NCBI RefSeq assembly: GCF_000423945.1
Contig: NZ_AUIY01000024.1
Location: forward strand, 33,525-97,524
Direction: 5' to 3'
DNA from: Butyrivibrio sp. XPD2002
GTDB taxonomy: Bacteria; Bacillota; Clostridia; Lachnospirales; Lachnospiraceae
Length of the DNA: 64,000 nt
Below, piece after piece: positions 18,557 to 27,557 of the stretch (position 1 is its first letter; the number at the start of each line of letters is the position of its first letter). The notes beneath the pieces are model-generated. The model searched no databases and was not told where the DNA came from. It worked only from the letters and a program-made list of their open reading frames with translations. The translations under genes and the position numbers were made by a program.

Positions 18557-18633
18557 CTACATTTAAAAATGTCTTGAAATGTAGGAGTTTACACTATATA
18601 ATCACTTTAGCAAACAATTCTTAATCGTTTAAG
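18557..18633. promoter_or_regulatory. Operator-like inverted repeats around the phosphorylase promoter
   Basis: CTACATTT (18557-18564) is the exact reverse complement of AAATGTAG (18577-18584) and overlaps the -35 box. A second dyad, CTTAATCGTTTAAG (18620-18633), lies between the -10 box and the ribosome site. Either could bind the LacI-family protein encoded next door; this is inference from position. Confidence 0.45.
18574..18602 (+). promoter_or_regulatory. Sigma-A promoter of cellobiose phosphorylase
   Basis: TTGAAA (18574-18579), 17-bp spacer, TATAAT (18597-18602). Both boxes and the spacing match the housekeeping consensus closely; the gene starts 52 bp downstream. Confidence 0.75.
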
Positions 18634-18654
18634 ATTTTTTTAGGAGGAATATCG

Positions 18655-21087
18655 ATGAAATACGGATTTTTCGATGACAAGAATCGTGAATATGTCATCA
18701 CTACACCAAAGACTCCCCTGCCCTGGATTAACTACCTTGGCAATAAGGATTTCTTTTCGCTTATTTCCAATACATGTGGTGGCTATTCTTTTTATAAGGA
18801 TGCAAAGCTTCTTCGTCTTACAAGATATCGTTATAACAACGTACCTTATGATAACAATGGTAAATACTTCTATATTAAGGATGGCGAGACAGTTTGGAAT
18901 CCCGGCTGGCAGCCTGTTAAGACTGAGCTTGATTCCTACGAGTGCCGTCATGGTTTAGGATATAGTAAGTTTACATCTGAGAAGAACAGTGTTAAGGCTT
19001 CTGTTCTTTCCTTCGTTCCCATGAATGATACCTGCGAAGTATCTCATGTAGAGCTTACAAATAACGGCTCTTCAGAGAAGAAGATTCAGCTTTTCTCTTA
19101 TGTTGAGTGGTGTCTGTGGAACGCAGATGACGATATGAAGAACTTCCAGCGTAACTTAAGTACCGGTGAAGTTGAGATAGTAGATTCTACTATTTTCCAT
19201 AAGACAGAGTATCGTGAGAGAAGAAACCACTACGCTGTATATTCAGTAAATACTAAGGTTGATGCCATCGACACAAGCCGTGATGCATTCCTCGGTTTAT
19301 ATAATGGTCCTGATCATCCGGACGCTGTATTTGCAGGAAAGCTTACAAACTCTGTAGCAAGCGGCTGGTCACCCATCGCAGCTCACCAGATCGATGTAAC
19401 ACTTTCTCCCGGTGAGACCAAGACCTTCAACTTCGTTCTCGGCTATGTTGAGAATCCTGAAGATCAGAAGTGGGAATCACACGGAATTATCAATAAGAAG
19501 CCTGCTAATGAGCTCCTTGCAAAGTATCAGTCAGATGCTGATGTTGAGAAGGCTCTTGCTGAGCTTAACAGCTATTGGGATAACCTCCTTTCCATCTACC
19601 ACATCAAGTCAGGTAATGAAAAGGTTGACCGTATGGTTAATATCTGGAACCAGTATCAGTGCATGGTTACCTTCAACATGTCACGTTCTGCTTCCTACTA
19701 TGAGTCCGGAATCGGCCGTGGAATGGGCTTTAGAGATTCTTGTCAGGATCTTCTTGGTTTCGTTCATCTCATTCCCGACAGAGCAAGAGAGCGTATCATC
19801 GATATCGCTTCTACTCAGTTCCAGGATGGTAGCGCATACCACCAGTACCAGCCCCTTACAAAGAAGGGTAACTCAGACATCGGTTCAGGATTTAATGATG
19901 ATCCGCTGTGGCTGATCGCAGGTACCAGCGCATATATTAGAGAAACAGGTGATATGTCAATCCTTGATGAGTCTGTACCTTTTGATAACGATATGAGCGT
20001 TGCTACACCTCTTATGAACCACTTAAAGAGAAGCTTCGATTACATCGTTAACCACAAGGGTCCTCATGATCTGCCTCTTATCGGACGTGCAGACTGGAAT
20101 GACTGCCTGAACCTCAACTGCTTCTCAGCTCATCCCGGTGAATCCTTCCAGACCTTTGGTCCCAGCGAAGGCCCTGTTGCTGAGTCAGTATTTATCGCAG
20201 GTATGTTCGTTAAATATGGTGAAGAATACGCTCAGTTATGCGAGCTTAAGGGCGACAACGCTGAAGCTGAGAGAGCTCGTGCTGAAGTTAAGAAGATGTA
20301 TGACGCTGTTTGCACAGCTGGTTGGGACGGCGAATGGTTCGTTCGTGCTTATGATGCACACTCCAACAAGGTTGGTTCACACGAGTGTAAGGAAGGTCAG
20401 ATCTACATCGAGCCCCAGGGCTTCTGCGTACTTGCAGGTATCGGTGTTAAGGAAGGTCTCGCAGAGAAGGCTCTTAAGAGCGTAAAAGAGCGCCTTGATA
20501 CAAAGTATGGTGTAATGATCCTTCAGCCCGCTTATACAGAGTATCACCTCGAGCTTGGTGAGGTTAGCTCATATCCTCCGGGATACAAAGAAAATGCTGG
20601 TATCTTCTGCCACAATAACCCTTGGGTTTCCATCGCAGAGACAGTTCTCGGACATGGCAACAGAGCATTTGAGATCTATCAGAAGACATGCCCTGCTTAT
20701 GTAGAGGAGATCAGTGATATCCACTGCACAGAGCCTTATGTATATTCACAGATGGTTGCAGGAAGAGATGCTAAGTTCCACGGTCAGGGTAAGAACAGCT
20801 GGCTCACAGGTACAGCAGCTTGGACATTTGTTAATATTTCACAGTATATCCTCGGAATCTATCCTACACACAAGGGCTTATCAGTAAATCCTTGCGTTCC
20901 TGCTGATTTCGGTGATTTCGAGCTCACAAGAAAGTACAGAGGCGCAACATACAATATCTCTGTAAAGACAAACGGAACAGAAAAAGGTATTAAAAAGCTC
21001 ATAGTAAACGGTAAGGAAATCGAAGGAACCGTTATACCTCACGATCCTTCAGTTTCTGAATACAACGTTGAAGCAATCATGGGCTAA
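18655..21087 (+). CDS. Cellobiose phosphorylase, GH94
   Basis: An 810-aa cytosolic enzyme that splits cellobiose with phosphate into glucose 1-phosphate and glucose, saving ATP. The N-terminus [25 protein letters not shown] opening, the LPWINYLGN segment, [12 protein letters not shown] and the [12 protein letters not shown] motif near residues 477-488, which carries the catalytic Asp of the family, are all characteristic of cellobiose phosphorylases; the length matches the family (about 800-820). ATG follows TTAGGAGG. It is divergent from the LacI regulator and the importer operon, which makes a complete cellobiose uptake and phosphorolysis unit. Other GH94 specificities (cellodextrin) are less likely at this length. 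Confidence 0.94.
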   Translation: MKYGFFDDKNREYVITTPKTPLPWINYLGNKDFFSLISNTCGGYSFYKDAKLLRLTRYRYNNVPYDNNGKYFYIKDGETVWNPGWQPVKTELDSYECRHGLGYSKFTSEKNSVKASVLSFVPMNDTCEVSHVELTNNGSSEKKIQLFSYVEWCLWNADDDMKNFQRNLSTGEVEIVDSTIFHKTEYRERRNHYAVYSVNTKVDAIDTSRDAFLGLYNGPDHPDAVFAGKLTNSVASGWSPIAAHQIDVTLSPGETKTFNFVLGYVENPEDQKWESHGIINKKPANELLAKYQSDADVEKALAELNSYWDNLLSIYHIKSGNEKVDRMVNIWNQYQCMVTFNMSRSASYYESGIGRGMGFRDSCQDLLGFVHLIPDRARERIIDIASTQFQDGSAYHQYQPLTKKGNSDIGSGFNDDPLWLIAGTSAYIRETGDMSILDESVPFDNDMSVATPLMNHLKRSFDYIVNHKGPHDLPLIGRADWNDCLNLNCFSAHPGESFQTFGPSEGPVAESVFIAGMFVKYGEEYAQLCELKGDNAEAERARAEVKKMYDAVCTAGWDGEWFVRAYDAHSNKVGSHECKEGQIYIEPQGFCVLAGIGVKEGLAEKALKSVKERLDTKYGVMILQPAYTEYHLELGEVSSYPPGYKENAGIFCHNNPWVSIAETVLGHGNRAFEIYQKTCPAYVEEISDIHCTEPYVYSQMVAGRDAKFHGQGKNSWLTGTAAWTFVNISQYILGIYPTHKGLSVNPCVPADFGDFELTRKYRGATYNISVKTNGTEKGIKKLIVNGKEIEGTVIPHDPSVSEYNVEAIMG

Positions 21088-21113
21088 TATACTTTCTATT
21101 TTTCAAACCTCCA

Positions 21114-21146
21114 AAAACCCACAGGCCAGACGGTCTGTGGGTTTTC
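21114..21146 (+). terminator. Rho-independent terminator of cellobiose phosphorylase
   Basis: AAAACCCACAG pairs perfectly with CTGTGGGTTTT 26 bp after the stop codon. Confidence 0.88.
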
Positions 21147-21160
21147 ATTTGTAACACATG

Positions 21161-21817
21161 TTATTCTTTTAATATAAATGCCTTTATTGTCTCTATTGCA
21201 CTTCTAAGCTGATATTTGATCAGGAAAACCGCATCATTGTATTCCGGATTATCATATTTCATCTTTTCCAGAAGCGGATATACATAGTCCTGAGTCTCCT
21301 CAACATATTCTATGATTTTTTCTTTGGAAAAAGCCAGTGACATCAGACATACATTGTTGCATCTGTCGAGAGCTTTTACTATCGATGCTGTGCTGTTGGT
21401 AGCAATACCGTCAAAATATCGCTTCCTTGCTTCCTCAGTATCAGAAAAATCGTCCGGCTTGGTCAATAATGCCACTGCACGCTTTACCGGCGCTGAAAAC
21501 GGCAATTTTTCCGGTTTTACACCACAATCCTCGCATACATCATGCAGTAAAATCGTAGCCAGAACCTGGTCATCCTTTATTCCCATAGCATGCGCATGAC
21601 ACGCCATCATCAAAGGATGTGTTATGTATGGAATATCATCCTGCGTGATCGGATTCTTCTTCCTCTCCTGTCCTTCATGCTTATCCCTGGCATAATACAA
21701 TGCCTGATATGTCTCTGAAAGATTCTCCTCTAACGCATATCCCATTAGACGTGTAAACATGTGATCCTCTGAAAAAATCTTTTCATTAAGGATCCATGAT
21801 GGTTTTTCTGAATCCAT
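21161..21817 (-). CDS. HD-domain protein, small alarmone hydrolase-like
   Basis: A 218-aa protein with the hydrolase fold of RelA/SpoT proteins but no synthetase or regulatory domain. Metal-binding positions are recognisable: ALYYARDKHEGQ, YITHPLMMA, LLHDVCED (the HD pair) and ALDRCNNV in place of the usual A-x-R-x-x-N. Such single-domain proteins typically degrade (p)ppGpp. ATG at 21817 is preferred because GGAGAGAG precedes it; the ATG at 21829 has no ribosome site. It stands alone, convergent with cellobiose phosphorylase. Activity is inferred from family; the substrate could differ. Confidence 0.82.
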   Translation of the reverse strand: MDSEKPSWILNEKIFSEDHMFTRLMGYALEENLSETYQALYYARDKHEGQERKKNPITQDDIPYITHPLMMACHAHAMGIKDDQVLATILLHDVCEDCGVKPEKLPFSAPVKRAVALLTKPDDFSDTEEARKRYFDGIATNSTASIVKALDRCNNVCLMSLAFSKEKIIEYVEETQDYVYPLLEKMKYDNPEYNDAVFLIKYQLRSAIETIKAFILKE

Positions 21818-21866
21818 AGCTCTCTCCATTTAAGGGTTGCCAACAAAAGACTTTATCGTTGCGGTA

Positions 21867-21913
21867 TAAAAAAAGGATACCACATCAATGAATCTTTGTG
21901 AGGTATCCTTTTA
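21867..21913 (-). terminator. Rho-independent terminator of the MATE gene
   Basis: AAAAGGATACC pairs perfectly with GGTATCCTTTT around a 20-base loop; a T run follows on the minus strand. It is 17 bp past the stop at 21930 and could also work on the plus strand. Confidence 0.8.
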
Positions 21914-21929
21914 TTAAATCTTTATTATT

Positions 21930-23366
21930 TTATTGTCTGTTAACTATATTACGAACCCAGACGCCCTTTTTCACCAGTATAAATCCTATTGTACTCTTTA
22001 TAAGCTCAAGCGAGCATACACAGAAATAAACCATCACAACAGGCATTATCACATATCCTGCAAGTATTCTTGAAACAGGAACGCTCACAGCCCATGTAAA
22101 GCAGCTGTCAAACAGGAAGGTCACAAGGGTCTTTCCGCCGGATCTTAGCGTAAAATATGCTACATTTGCGAAGGCATTTACCGGCATTACCACTGCTACT
22201 ACTCTGATAAATTCCATAGCAAGATTCCTGATTTCAGGCTCTGTATTGTATATTTGAGGGATAACAGGTGATACCGAATACAGAAGCGCACCCATCACAA
22301 AGCAGCTTGTTATGCTAAGTGCAGCCATTCTCCATGCATATACTCTTGCCTGCACAAAATGCTCTGCACCAAGCTCCTGTCCTACAACTATCGACGTAGA
22401 GTTACCAAGAGATATAAACACTTCGTTGAATATCTGCGCTATGGTATTAGCAATATTCATTGCTGCTATTACTTCTATTCCACGTATGGAGTAGCTCTGC
22501 AGAAGTACTGCCTGGCCAAGACTCCATAAAAACTCATTGGCAAGAAGCGGTAAGCTCTTGGACATTATTGGCCATATCATATTAGTCGGTACATGGAAAT
22601 TCTTATAAACACCAACCAGGAACGGGTATTCATCTGAACATAAATGGCCTCGTATTACTACTATTCCCACTTCTACGAATCTTGAAATAACAGTTGCAAT
22701 TGCTGCTCCGGCCACACCCATCTTGGGAAAGCCGAAATGACCGAAAATAAGGATGAAATTAAACACAAAGTTAATTACCATCGCGGTCATACTTGCAGCC
22801 ATGGGCAGCGTAGTTTTTCCTGATTCTCGTATTGTTCCGGAATAAACCTGAGTCAGTCCAAAGGGAACCAGCGAAATCAGCATAATATCAAGATAATTCT
22901 TAGCAAGTCTCAGCGTCTCCTCTGCTTCCTTAGCAGGTGTATCCGCAGCTATATATAGTTCAATGAGGCTTTTTCCTGCAATACTGAAAATAATTACTGC
23001 AGAAACAGAAATCACCAGCGCTACTATCAGTTTAAAACGCATGGTGATCCTCACTCCATCATAATCTCTTTTTCCAAAAAATTGTGTTCCGAATATCCCG
23101 GCACCCGCAAGCGCGCCCCAGACACATAACATAAAAACGAACATCAGCTGATTGACAATTGCGACAGCTGACATAGCCAGTGTTCCTACCTGACCTACCA
23201 TAATGTTATCAAGCAGACCCACCACGTTAGATAATGTATTCTGTATGATCATTGGCAATACTACCATTGCCACTTTTCTGTAAAAATGCGGTTCGCCGAT
23301 AAGACATTCCTTCAGGGGAAGCTTAATCTTTAAAGCTTCCTCGACTGTCATATCGCTTTTTTTCAT
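21930..23366 (-). CDS. MATE-family multidrug efflux transporter
   Basis: A 478-aa polytopic membrane protein with about twelve hydrophobic segments. The opening FYRKVAMVVLPMIIQNTLSN and VGLLDNIMVGQVGT are the hallmark first helix and loop of the MATE/DinF fold, and the second half repeats this fold (ANEFLWSLGQAVLLQSYSIRG, then GQELGA). These proteins export cationic compounds or metabolites in exchange for sodium ions or protons. The ATG has only a distant GGAG, 14 bases upstream, and the gene begins four bases after the preceding small-protein gene ends, so coupling is likely. Substrate unknown. Confidence 0.93.
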   Translation of the reverse strand: MKKSDMTVEEALKIKLPLKECLIGEPHFYRKVAMVVLPMIIQNTLSNVVGLLDNIMVGQVGTLAMSAVAIVNQLMFVFMLCVWGALAGAGIFGTQFFGKRDYDGVRITMRFKLIVALVISVSAVIIFSIAGKSLIELYIAADTPAKEAEETLRLAKNYLDIMLISLVPFGLTQVYSGTIRESGKTTLPMAASMTAMVINFVFNFILIFGHFGFPKMGVAGAAIATVISRFVEVGIVVIRGHLCSDEYPFLVGVYKNFHVPTNMIWPIMSKSLPLLANEFLWSLGQAVLLQSYSIRGIEVIAAMNIANTIAQIFNEVFISLGNSTSIVVGQELGAEHFVQARVYAWRMAALSITSCFVMGALLYSVSPVIPQIYNTEPEIRNLAMEFIRVVAVVMPVNAFANVAYFTLRSGGKTLVTFLFDSCFTWAVSVPVSRILAGYVIMPVVMVYFCVCSLELIKSTIGFILVKKGVWVRNIVNRQ

Positions 23367-23369
23367 AAT

Positions 23370-23876
23370 TTAATTTGAAACTCCATCCAATTTATCTGCA
23401 GCTTCGTTTGAGTACTTCTCCAGAATATCAGTAAGCTCGGAATAATCTTCCTCTGTAAGCTTATCCTTCGCATAGTCCTTAAGTCCGTCAACATCCTTAT
23501 TGCTGATGTATTCCTGAACATCTGACATGTCCTCAATTGACATATTATCTACAATAATATCAGTAACCTTATCCTTATCTTCCTCAGATACAGAATCAAG
23601 CATCTCCTTAACCTCTGAACTGGACTCGCCTGCATACTGCTCTACAGCCTTATCAACAACTGTCTTGGCTACACTCTTGATTACTTCCTTTTTTGCATCT
23701 TCTATAGCACCCGTTATTCCACCACTCTTGGAATCATCAGTGTTTTCAGCAGCTGCTTCCTCTGTACTGTCTGCATTTTCACTTTTAAAAAGTGAATCCT
23801 TGCTATAAAGATAAATAGCACCGATTGCCAATACTACTACAAGTGTAACTACAAAAGATTTAACAATTTTTTTCAT
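23370..23876 (-). CDS. Membrane-anchored acidic coiled protein (unknown function)
   Basis: A 168-aa protein not recognised as a named family. One N-terminal membrane helix (about residues 6-25, FVVTLVVVLAIGAIYLY), then an acidic spacer, then a helical region rich in Glu, Asp and Lys with repeated patterns such as VDKAVEQYAGESSSEVKEML and LTDILEKYSNEAADKL, probably extracellular. ATG at 23876 has GAGGAAG eight bases upstream. It sits directly upstream of the MATE transporter with four bases between them, so the pair is probably one transcript. A terminator separates it from the HU gene. Confidence 0.8.
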   Translation of the reverse strand: MKKIVKSFVVTLVVVLAIGAIYLYSKDSLFKSENADSTEEAAAENTDDSKSGGITGAIEDAKKEVIKSVAKTVVDKAVEQYAGESSSEVKEMLDSVSEEDKDKVTDIIVDNMSIEDMSDVQEYISNKDVDGLKDYAKDKLTEEDYSELTDILEKYSNEAADKLDGVSN

Positions 23877-23896
23877 AATACTTCCTCTTTTACATT

Positions 23897-23930
23897 GAAA
23901 AACCCCGGAATACCGTAGTACTCCGGGGTC
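23897..23930 (-). terminator. Rho-independent terminator of the HU gene
   Basis: CCCCGGAATAC pairs with GTACTCCGGGG (one mismatch) around CGTA; TTTTT follows on the minus strand. It lies 18 bp past the HU stop. Confidence 0.85.
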
Positions 23931-23947
23931 TAAGTTCATGATCTAAA

Positions 23948-24226
23948 TTACTTCTTGTTTACAAGATCCTTCAGGGCTTTACCAGCCTTGAACTTCGGAG
24001 CGATAGAAGCAGGAATCTTGATGGTATCACCAGTCTGAGGGTTCTTACCAGTTCTAGCTGCTCTCTTTGTGGTCTCGAAAGTACCAAAGCCAACGAGCTG
24101 AACCTTATCCTTCTTCTTAAGTGTTTTGGAAACTACATCGATGAAAGCCTTTACAGCCTTCTCTGAATCCTTCTTGGAAAGGCCTGTTTCCTTTGCAATA
24201 GCTTCTACAAGTTCTGTTTTATTCAT
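23948..24226 (-). CDS. HU-family DNA-binding protein
   Basis: A 92-aa nucleoid protein of exactly the family length. It starts MNKTELVEAIAKETGLSKKD, and the DNA-binding arm has GFGTFETTKRAARTGKNPQT, the HU/IHF signature, with the Pro that intercalates into DNA just after. The longer frame from 24283 is rejected because AAAGGGGG precedes the ATG at 24226. It bends and compacts DNA as a homodimer. On a replicon with an iteron origin (27.6-29.6 kb) it could also assist initiation, as HU/IHF proteins do elsewhere. Confidence 0.96.
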   Translation of the reverse strand: MNKTELVEAIAKETGLSKKDSEKAVKAFIDVVSKTLKKKDKVQLVGFGTFETTKRAARTGKNPQTGDTIKIPASIAPKFKAGKALKDLVNKK

Positions 24227-24394
24227 TTTTATTCCCCCTTTTAGGTTTTTTGAAACTAAAGCAATTCTAACACTAACTATCATCTAAATCAACGCTTTTA
24301 TACGGTTTTTCGCATTTAGATGAATTTATGTCCTATTTCACAGATTAGTGTTATTATTATTTATATAGCAAATAATCTGAATTGGAGGGGGATT

Positions 24395-24547
24395 ATGGGC
24401 GCTGAAAATCAAAAAGATACTGAATTACAGGATATTCCTAGCAAGCCTGAGGAGGGTGAAAAAGCGAAAAAGCTTAAGGCCGCTCCCGATGAAGTATTGG
24501 CTAAGGCCATCCATGAGATGCTTATGAAAGACTCCGGGGCCGAATAA
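24395..24547 (+). CDS. Small charged protein, 50 aa (unknown)
   Basis: An ATG preceded by GGAGGGGG opens a 50-codon frame beginning MGAENQKDTELQDIPSKPEE and ending MLMKDSGAE. It is rich in Glu and Lys with a short helical C-terminus. The excellent ribosome site is the main support. It is divergent from HU and not recognised as any family. Confidence 0.65.
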   Translation: MGAENQKDTELQDIPSKPEEGEKAKKLKAAPDEVLAKAIHEMLMKDSGAE

Positions 24548-24561
24548 GCTATATCCGTTTT

Positions 24562-24582
24562 GACATCATAGTATCATGATGT
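24562..24582. repeat. ATGATGT-type inverted repeat
   Basis: ACATCAT (24563-24569) and ATGATGT (24576-24582) face each other across six bases, between the small-protein stop and the end of the dihydrouridine synthase gene. It resembles the dispersed ATGATGTCAT elements seen elsewhere in the window and may double as a terminator hairpin. Confidence 0.45.
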
Positions 24583-25563
24583 TTTGTTGTCGTGGCCCTT
24601 CATAACGCATTCTCTGTACACATTCCTGACTGCATTTCTGTATTCAGCTATATTTTTTGCGGTCCTTATCTTATGAATCAGCGGTTCTGATTCAGCTCCA
24701 TCCTTTGTTACCAAAAGATTCCCTACATAAAACCATATCTCCTTCATTTTATGCATTATGGATTCGTCTGCAGGAATCTCTATCTTATAATTTTTCTCAA
24801 GATCCGTCATAAATCCCTTTAATTCGTCCAGAGACATCTCTTTACCGCCAATTATCTCCCGTGCAAGAGCAGGATTTGCAACAAGACCTCTTCCCATCAT
24901 AATCTCATATAGATCAGGGTAATTATTTATGATATTGTCATAGTCCTGTGGCACGAAAATATTCCCATTGTAGCCCACGGGATTAGTACTGTTATCGTAT
25001 GCCCATTTAAACATCTCCATATCCGGAGTTCCTTTATACATCTGTGTCCGTACCCTTGGGTGAATAATAACCGCTGCAAAAGGGAACTTATTAAGGACCG
25101 GAAGTATGTTTTCAAACTCGTGAGGATCTGTTAATCCAAGGCGTGTTTTAGCCGTAAATTTGATTTCGTTTGTTATTTTATCTTCAAAAACTCTGCTAAA
25201 TATCTCATAGAGCCTGTCCGGATCCGACAGCATGCCCGATCCCTTATTTTTACTAACTACCGTTCCGACAGGACATCCCATATTTAAATTTATTTCGTCA
25301 TATCCACGCTCATGAAGGTAATTTAAGGCCCATATGATTTCATCGGAATCATTGGCCATAATCTGCGGGATTATTCGTAACCCGTTATCTGCATTGTTTT
25401 CCGGAAGTATTTCACGCATATCGCGCTTTTTAATGGAATGATGCTTATAAACTGATAAAAAGGGCGTGTAATAATAATCCAGCCCCTCGCCAAAGTATTT
25501 ATGATGGGTATTCCTATAACAATAAATTGTTATGCCTTCCATCGGTGCAAAAGTGTTTCTCAT
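24574..25563 (-). CDS. tRNA-dihydrouridine synthase family protein
   Basis: A 329-aa flavoenzyme-type TIM barrel that reduces uridine to dihydrouridine in tRNA. It opens with MRNTFAPMEGITIYCYRNTH (APM-x-G/D is the family start), and shows NLNMGCPVGTVVSKNKGSGM with the catalytic Cys and phosphate-binding residues, KTRLG, and the MMGRGLVANP motif that binds FMN phosphate. ATG at 25563 lies four bases after the stop of the upstream acetyltransferase gene, with GGAG inside that gene; the longer frame from 25620 would overlap it by 53 bases. Confidence 0.93.
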   Translation of the reverse strand: MRNTFAPMEGITIYCYRNTHHKYFGEGLDYYYTPFLSVYKHHSIKKRDMREILPENNADNGLRIIPQIMANDSDEIIWALNYLHERGYDEINLNMGCPVGTVVSKNKGSGMLSDPDRLYEIFSRVFEDKITNEIKFTAKTRLGLTDPHEFENILPVLNKFPFAAVIIHPRVRTQMYKGTPDMEMFKWAYDNSTNPVGYNGNIFVPQDYDNIINNYPDLYEIMMGRGLVANPALAREIIGGKEMSLDELKGFMTDLEKNYKIEIPADESIMHKMKEIWFYVGNLLVTKDGAESEPLIHKIRTAKNIAEYRNAVRNVYRECVMKGHDNKTS

Positions 25564-25567
25564 AGTT

Positions 25568-26125
25568 CTAATATCTCCACAAATTCTTGGACATAAGGAT
25601 TTCATCGTGATAGGTTCCATCCATCATCTTAAATGCCTGCGGAACCTGTCCACACTCTATGAATCCCTTTTTCTTATATAATCGCAGTGCCCGTGCATTA
25701 TCGGCAAATACGCTAAGCTCCAGACGCTCATATCCACAGATTCCGGCGAGCTCTATGGCCTGATCAAGCAAATGAGCCCCTAAACCAAGATTCCAGTACT
25801 CTTTCCTCACTACAAGCTCTGCAGAGGCCCTGTGTCTCATTTTGAAGGTAATTCCTACAGGACTGACTGATGTTATTCCTATTATCCTGTTCTTATCAAA
25901 AATGGCTATCATGCCCAAATGCTCTGCTCTATTATAATTCCCGAGGATTTCTGCCTCTTTTTCTACTGAATTCTCTATTTCATAGGGATATCTGGTCAGA
26001 TAAATCGTCTCACCGGCCACATCACGCCTGAAGGCCAGGACTTTCTCAGCATCGTCCCTTGTAGGTGTTCTAAGCTGGAATTCTTCTCCCCTTTTTGTTG
26101 TTACTTTTCTCTCTTCTATCTTCAT
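25568..26125 (-). CDS. GNAT-family N-acetyltransferase
   Basis: A 185-aa protein. The acetyl-CoA-binding region is RASAELVVRKEYWNLGLGAH-type (R/Q-x-x-G-x-G/A pattern), followed by the helix LLDQAIELAGICGYERLELS and NARALRLYKKKGFIECGQVP, the classic GNAT C-terminal motif. ATG at 26125 with GGGGAT upstream; the frame could begin at a TTG four codons earlier but that would use the ribosome site itself. First gene of a pair with dihydrouridine synthase. Substrate unknown; small amine or protein N-terminus are both possible. Confidence 0.88.
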   Translation of the reverse strand: MKIEERKVTTKRGEEFQLRTPTRDDAEKVLAFRRDVAGETIYLTRYPYEIENSVEKEAEILGNYNRAEHLGMIAIFDKNRIIGITSVSPVGITFKMRHRASAELVVRKEYWNLGLGAHLLDQAIELAGICGYERLELSVFADNARALRLYKKKGFIECGQVPQAFKMMDGTYHDEILMSKNLWRY

Positions 26126-26239
26126 TTTGATCCCCAAAAACTACTAAATATAAATACATATCATTTGCTATATTTAAGTAAATTAATGACTCACTCAGTC
26201 ATTAATTTGAATATTTTTCATACATCTATTATGCAATAA

Positions 26240-26272
26240 AAAATCCACAAAGTCGATAACTTCGTGGATTTT
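26240..26272 (-). terminator. Rho-independent terminator of the SGNH hydrolase gene
   Basis: AAATCCACAAAGT pairs with ACTTCGTGGATTT (one mismatch) and a T run follows on the minus strand. Confidence 0.8.
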
Positions 26273-26310
26273 CTTGAAATTAAATATTACCATAATTATT
26301 CCTAAACGCT

Positions 26311-26964
26311 TTATGCGAGATATGCACAAACATAATCATCTGCTTCATGTCTCTCAGCTGTAAGATCAATTTTTGATAAAATATCAGCCATTTTTTCTGC
26401 AAATAATGCGTGTCCCTCAGCAGACATATGTACCCCATCAAATGACATCTCAAGATCCCATTCACTGGCATCAGCAAAGAAAATGCCTACTTCCTGGGCG
26501 ATAATATCAAGCTCTGCGGAAAATCTCTTCCTCTGAGCCTCGGCTTCTTCAAGATTTTCATCCATATGAGGAAGTATTCTTGGCGGAGAAATGAGAAGAA
26601 AACCGGTCTTATTATCTATAAATTCCTGACGCTCCAGCTGACGCTCAACAAAATCTCTCATTTTAGAAGCAACTGTCTCTGCATCAGGAACTGACATATT
26701 TATAAGATCATTTGTACCCAGCATTACCGCAAATAGATCAAGGGGACTATTCTCAAGTACAGTCTTATCAAGTGAAAGAAGCGAGTATGCATTATCAGGA
26801 ATTACTCTTCCGTTCATTCCGTCAGCAAAAACACGCCATTCACCGTACATTTTTTTTGCCAGAATATCGGTCCATCTCTCAGATTCCGGAAGCCGACCAC
26901 CCATCATTCCTCTGGGATCAAATCCGTAAACATTGGAATCACCGTAAAAAAGAACCTTTTTCAT
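26311..26964 (-). CDS. SGNH/GDSL-family hydrolase (esterase)
   Basis: A 217-aa protein. The Ser block is VLFYGDSNVYGFDPR (GDS nucleophile), the Asn block is LFAVMLGTNDLI, and the last block is FDGVHMSAEGHALFA with the catalytic Asp and His (D-x-x-H). These are the four SGNH landmarks. No signal peptide, so a cytosolic esterase or deacetylase is likely, possibly acting on acetylated sugars. The start is either ATG at 26964 (family-typical MKKVLFYGDS) or GTG at 26973, which has AAAGGG four bases before it. Confidence 0.9.
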   Translation of the reverse strand: MKKVLFYGDSNVYGFDPRGMMGGRLPESERWTDILAKKMYGEWRVFADGMNGRVIPDNAYSLLSLDKTVLENSPLDLFAVMLGTNDLINMSVPDAETVASKMRDFVERQLERQEFIDNKTGFLLISPPRILPHMDENLEEAEAQRKRFSAELDIIAQEVGIFFADASEWDLEMSFDGVHMSAEGHALFAEKMADILSKIDLTAERHEADDYVCAYLA

Positions 26965-27017
26965 TTGCGTCACCCAGCCCTTTCAACATTTTTCTACGTT
27001 TACAAAAACAATATACC

Positions 27018-27045
27018 ACACAGATTATGAATAATCTGTGTTTTT
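27018..27045 (+). terminator. Strong terminator-like hairpin without an upstream plus-strand gene
   Basis: ACACAGATTAT and ATAATCTGTGT form a perfect eleven-base-pair stem with a two-base loop spacer followed by TTTTT on the plus strand. The nearest upstream gene is on the minus strand, so the hairpin falls in its leader. Confidence 0.6.
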
Positions 27046-27268
27046 ATAGATTTTTTATGAAATTCAGCCTTTTTTTTCTGAATTTGTCGCAATTAACACA
27101 CATATTGATGCAATATTGAACTAACAATGTCGATATTTTGTACTCATATAGTTATCATATCTACATATAGGTATTGCATTTTAAATGACTTTGTGATATC
27201 TTTGTGTCTGTATTTTTTTATACAAAATAATTTATAGGGGGATGCGTAGAAGATACGCGAATAAGATC

Positions 27269-27514
27269 ATGACAAAAGATGTAACTATTAGTCTTGAAAA
27301 CGAGAAACAGATTATGAAGTTTGTGCAGATGAACTCTAAGTCATCTTGCCAGGTTGATGTAAGAAGCGGCCACAGCTATATCGACGGTAAGTCAATTATT
27401 GGTCTTCTCTCACTCAATCTTTTCAAACCTTTATATGTATCTGTAATTGGAGATTCTAATAAAATCTCAGATCTTATCAGTGGCTATCAGGAATGTCATT
27501 TAGTGACTGGCTGA
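27269..27514 (+). CDS. HPr/Crh-like protein lacking the catalytic His
   Basis: An 81-aa protein with the HPr fold pattern: beta strand VTISLENEKQ, helix, CQVDVRSGHSYIDGKSIIGL, then LLSLNLFKPLYVSVIGDSN. The regulatory segment K-S-I-x-G around Ser42 matches the Ser46 site of HPr, which HPr kinase phosphorylates. The active-site His15 of HPr (normally G-x-H-A-R-P) is absent; ENEKQ stands there. This makes it unlikely to carry phosphate in the PTS and more like Crh, a catabolite-repression cofactor. An upstream in-frame ATG (27242) has the ribosome site directly against it, so 27269 is chosen, though its own site is weak. A terminator follows immediately. Confidence 0.75.
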   Translation: MTKDVTISLENEKQIMKFVQMNSKSSCQVDVRSGHSYIDGKSIIGLLSLNLFKPLYVSVIGDSNKISDLISGYQECHLVTG

Positions 27515-27525
27515 AATGTATGAAA

Positions 27526-27548
27526 AAAGAGCTCATCTGAGCTCTTTT
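27526..27548 (+). terminator. Rho-independent terminator of the HPr-like gene
   Basis: AAAGAGCTC pairs perfectly with GAGCTCTTT across ATCT, then TTTTATTTTT. Confidence 0.88.
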
Positions 27549-27557
27549 ATTTTTGCT

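Larger units (their letters stand above)
18349..18654 (+). other. Divergent control region of the cellobiose locus
   Basis: 306 bp with no gene. It holds a cre/LacI-like palindrome near the regulator, a long A/T-rich stretch, and the promoter and operator-like repeats of the phosphorylase gene, each listed separately. Confidence 0.7.

Noticed and set aside
26712..27119. 135-codon plus-strand frame opposite the SGNH hydrolase
   Set aside because: No ribosome site and no recognisable fold; SGNH motifs on the other strand are complete.
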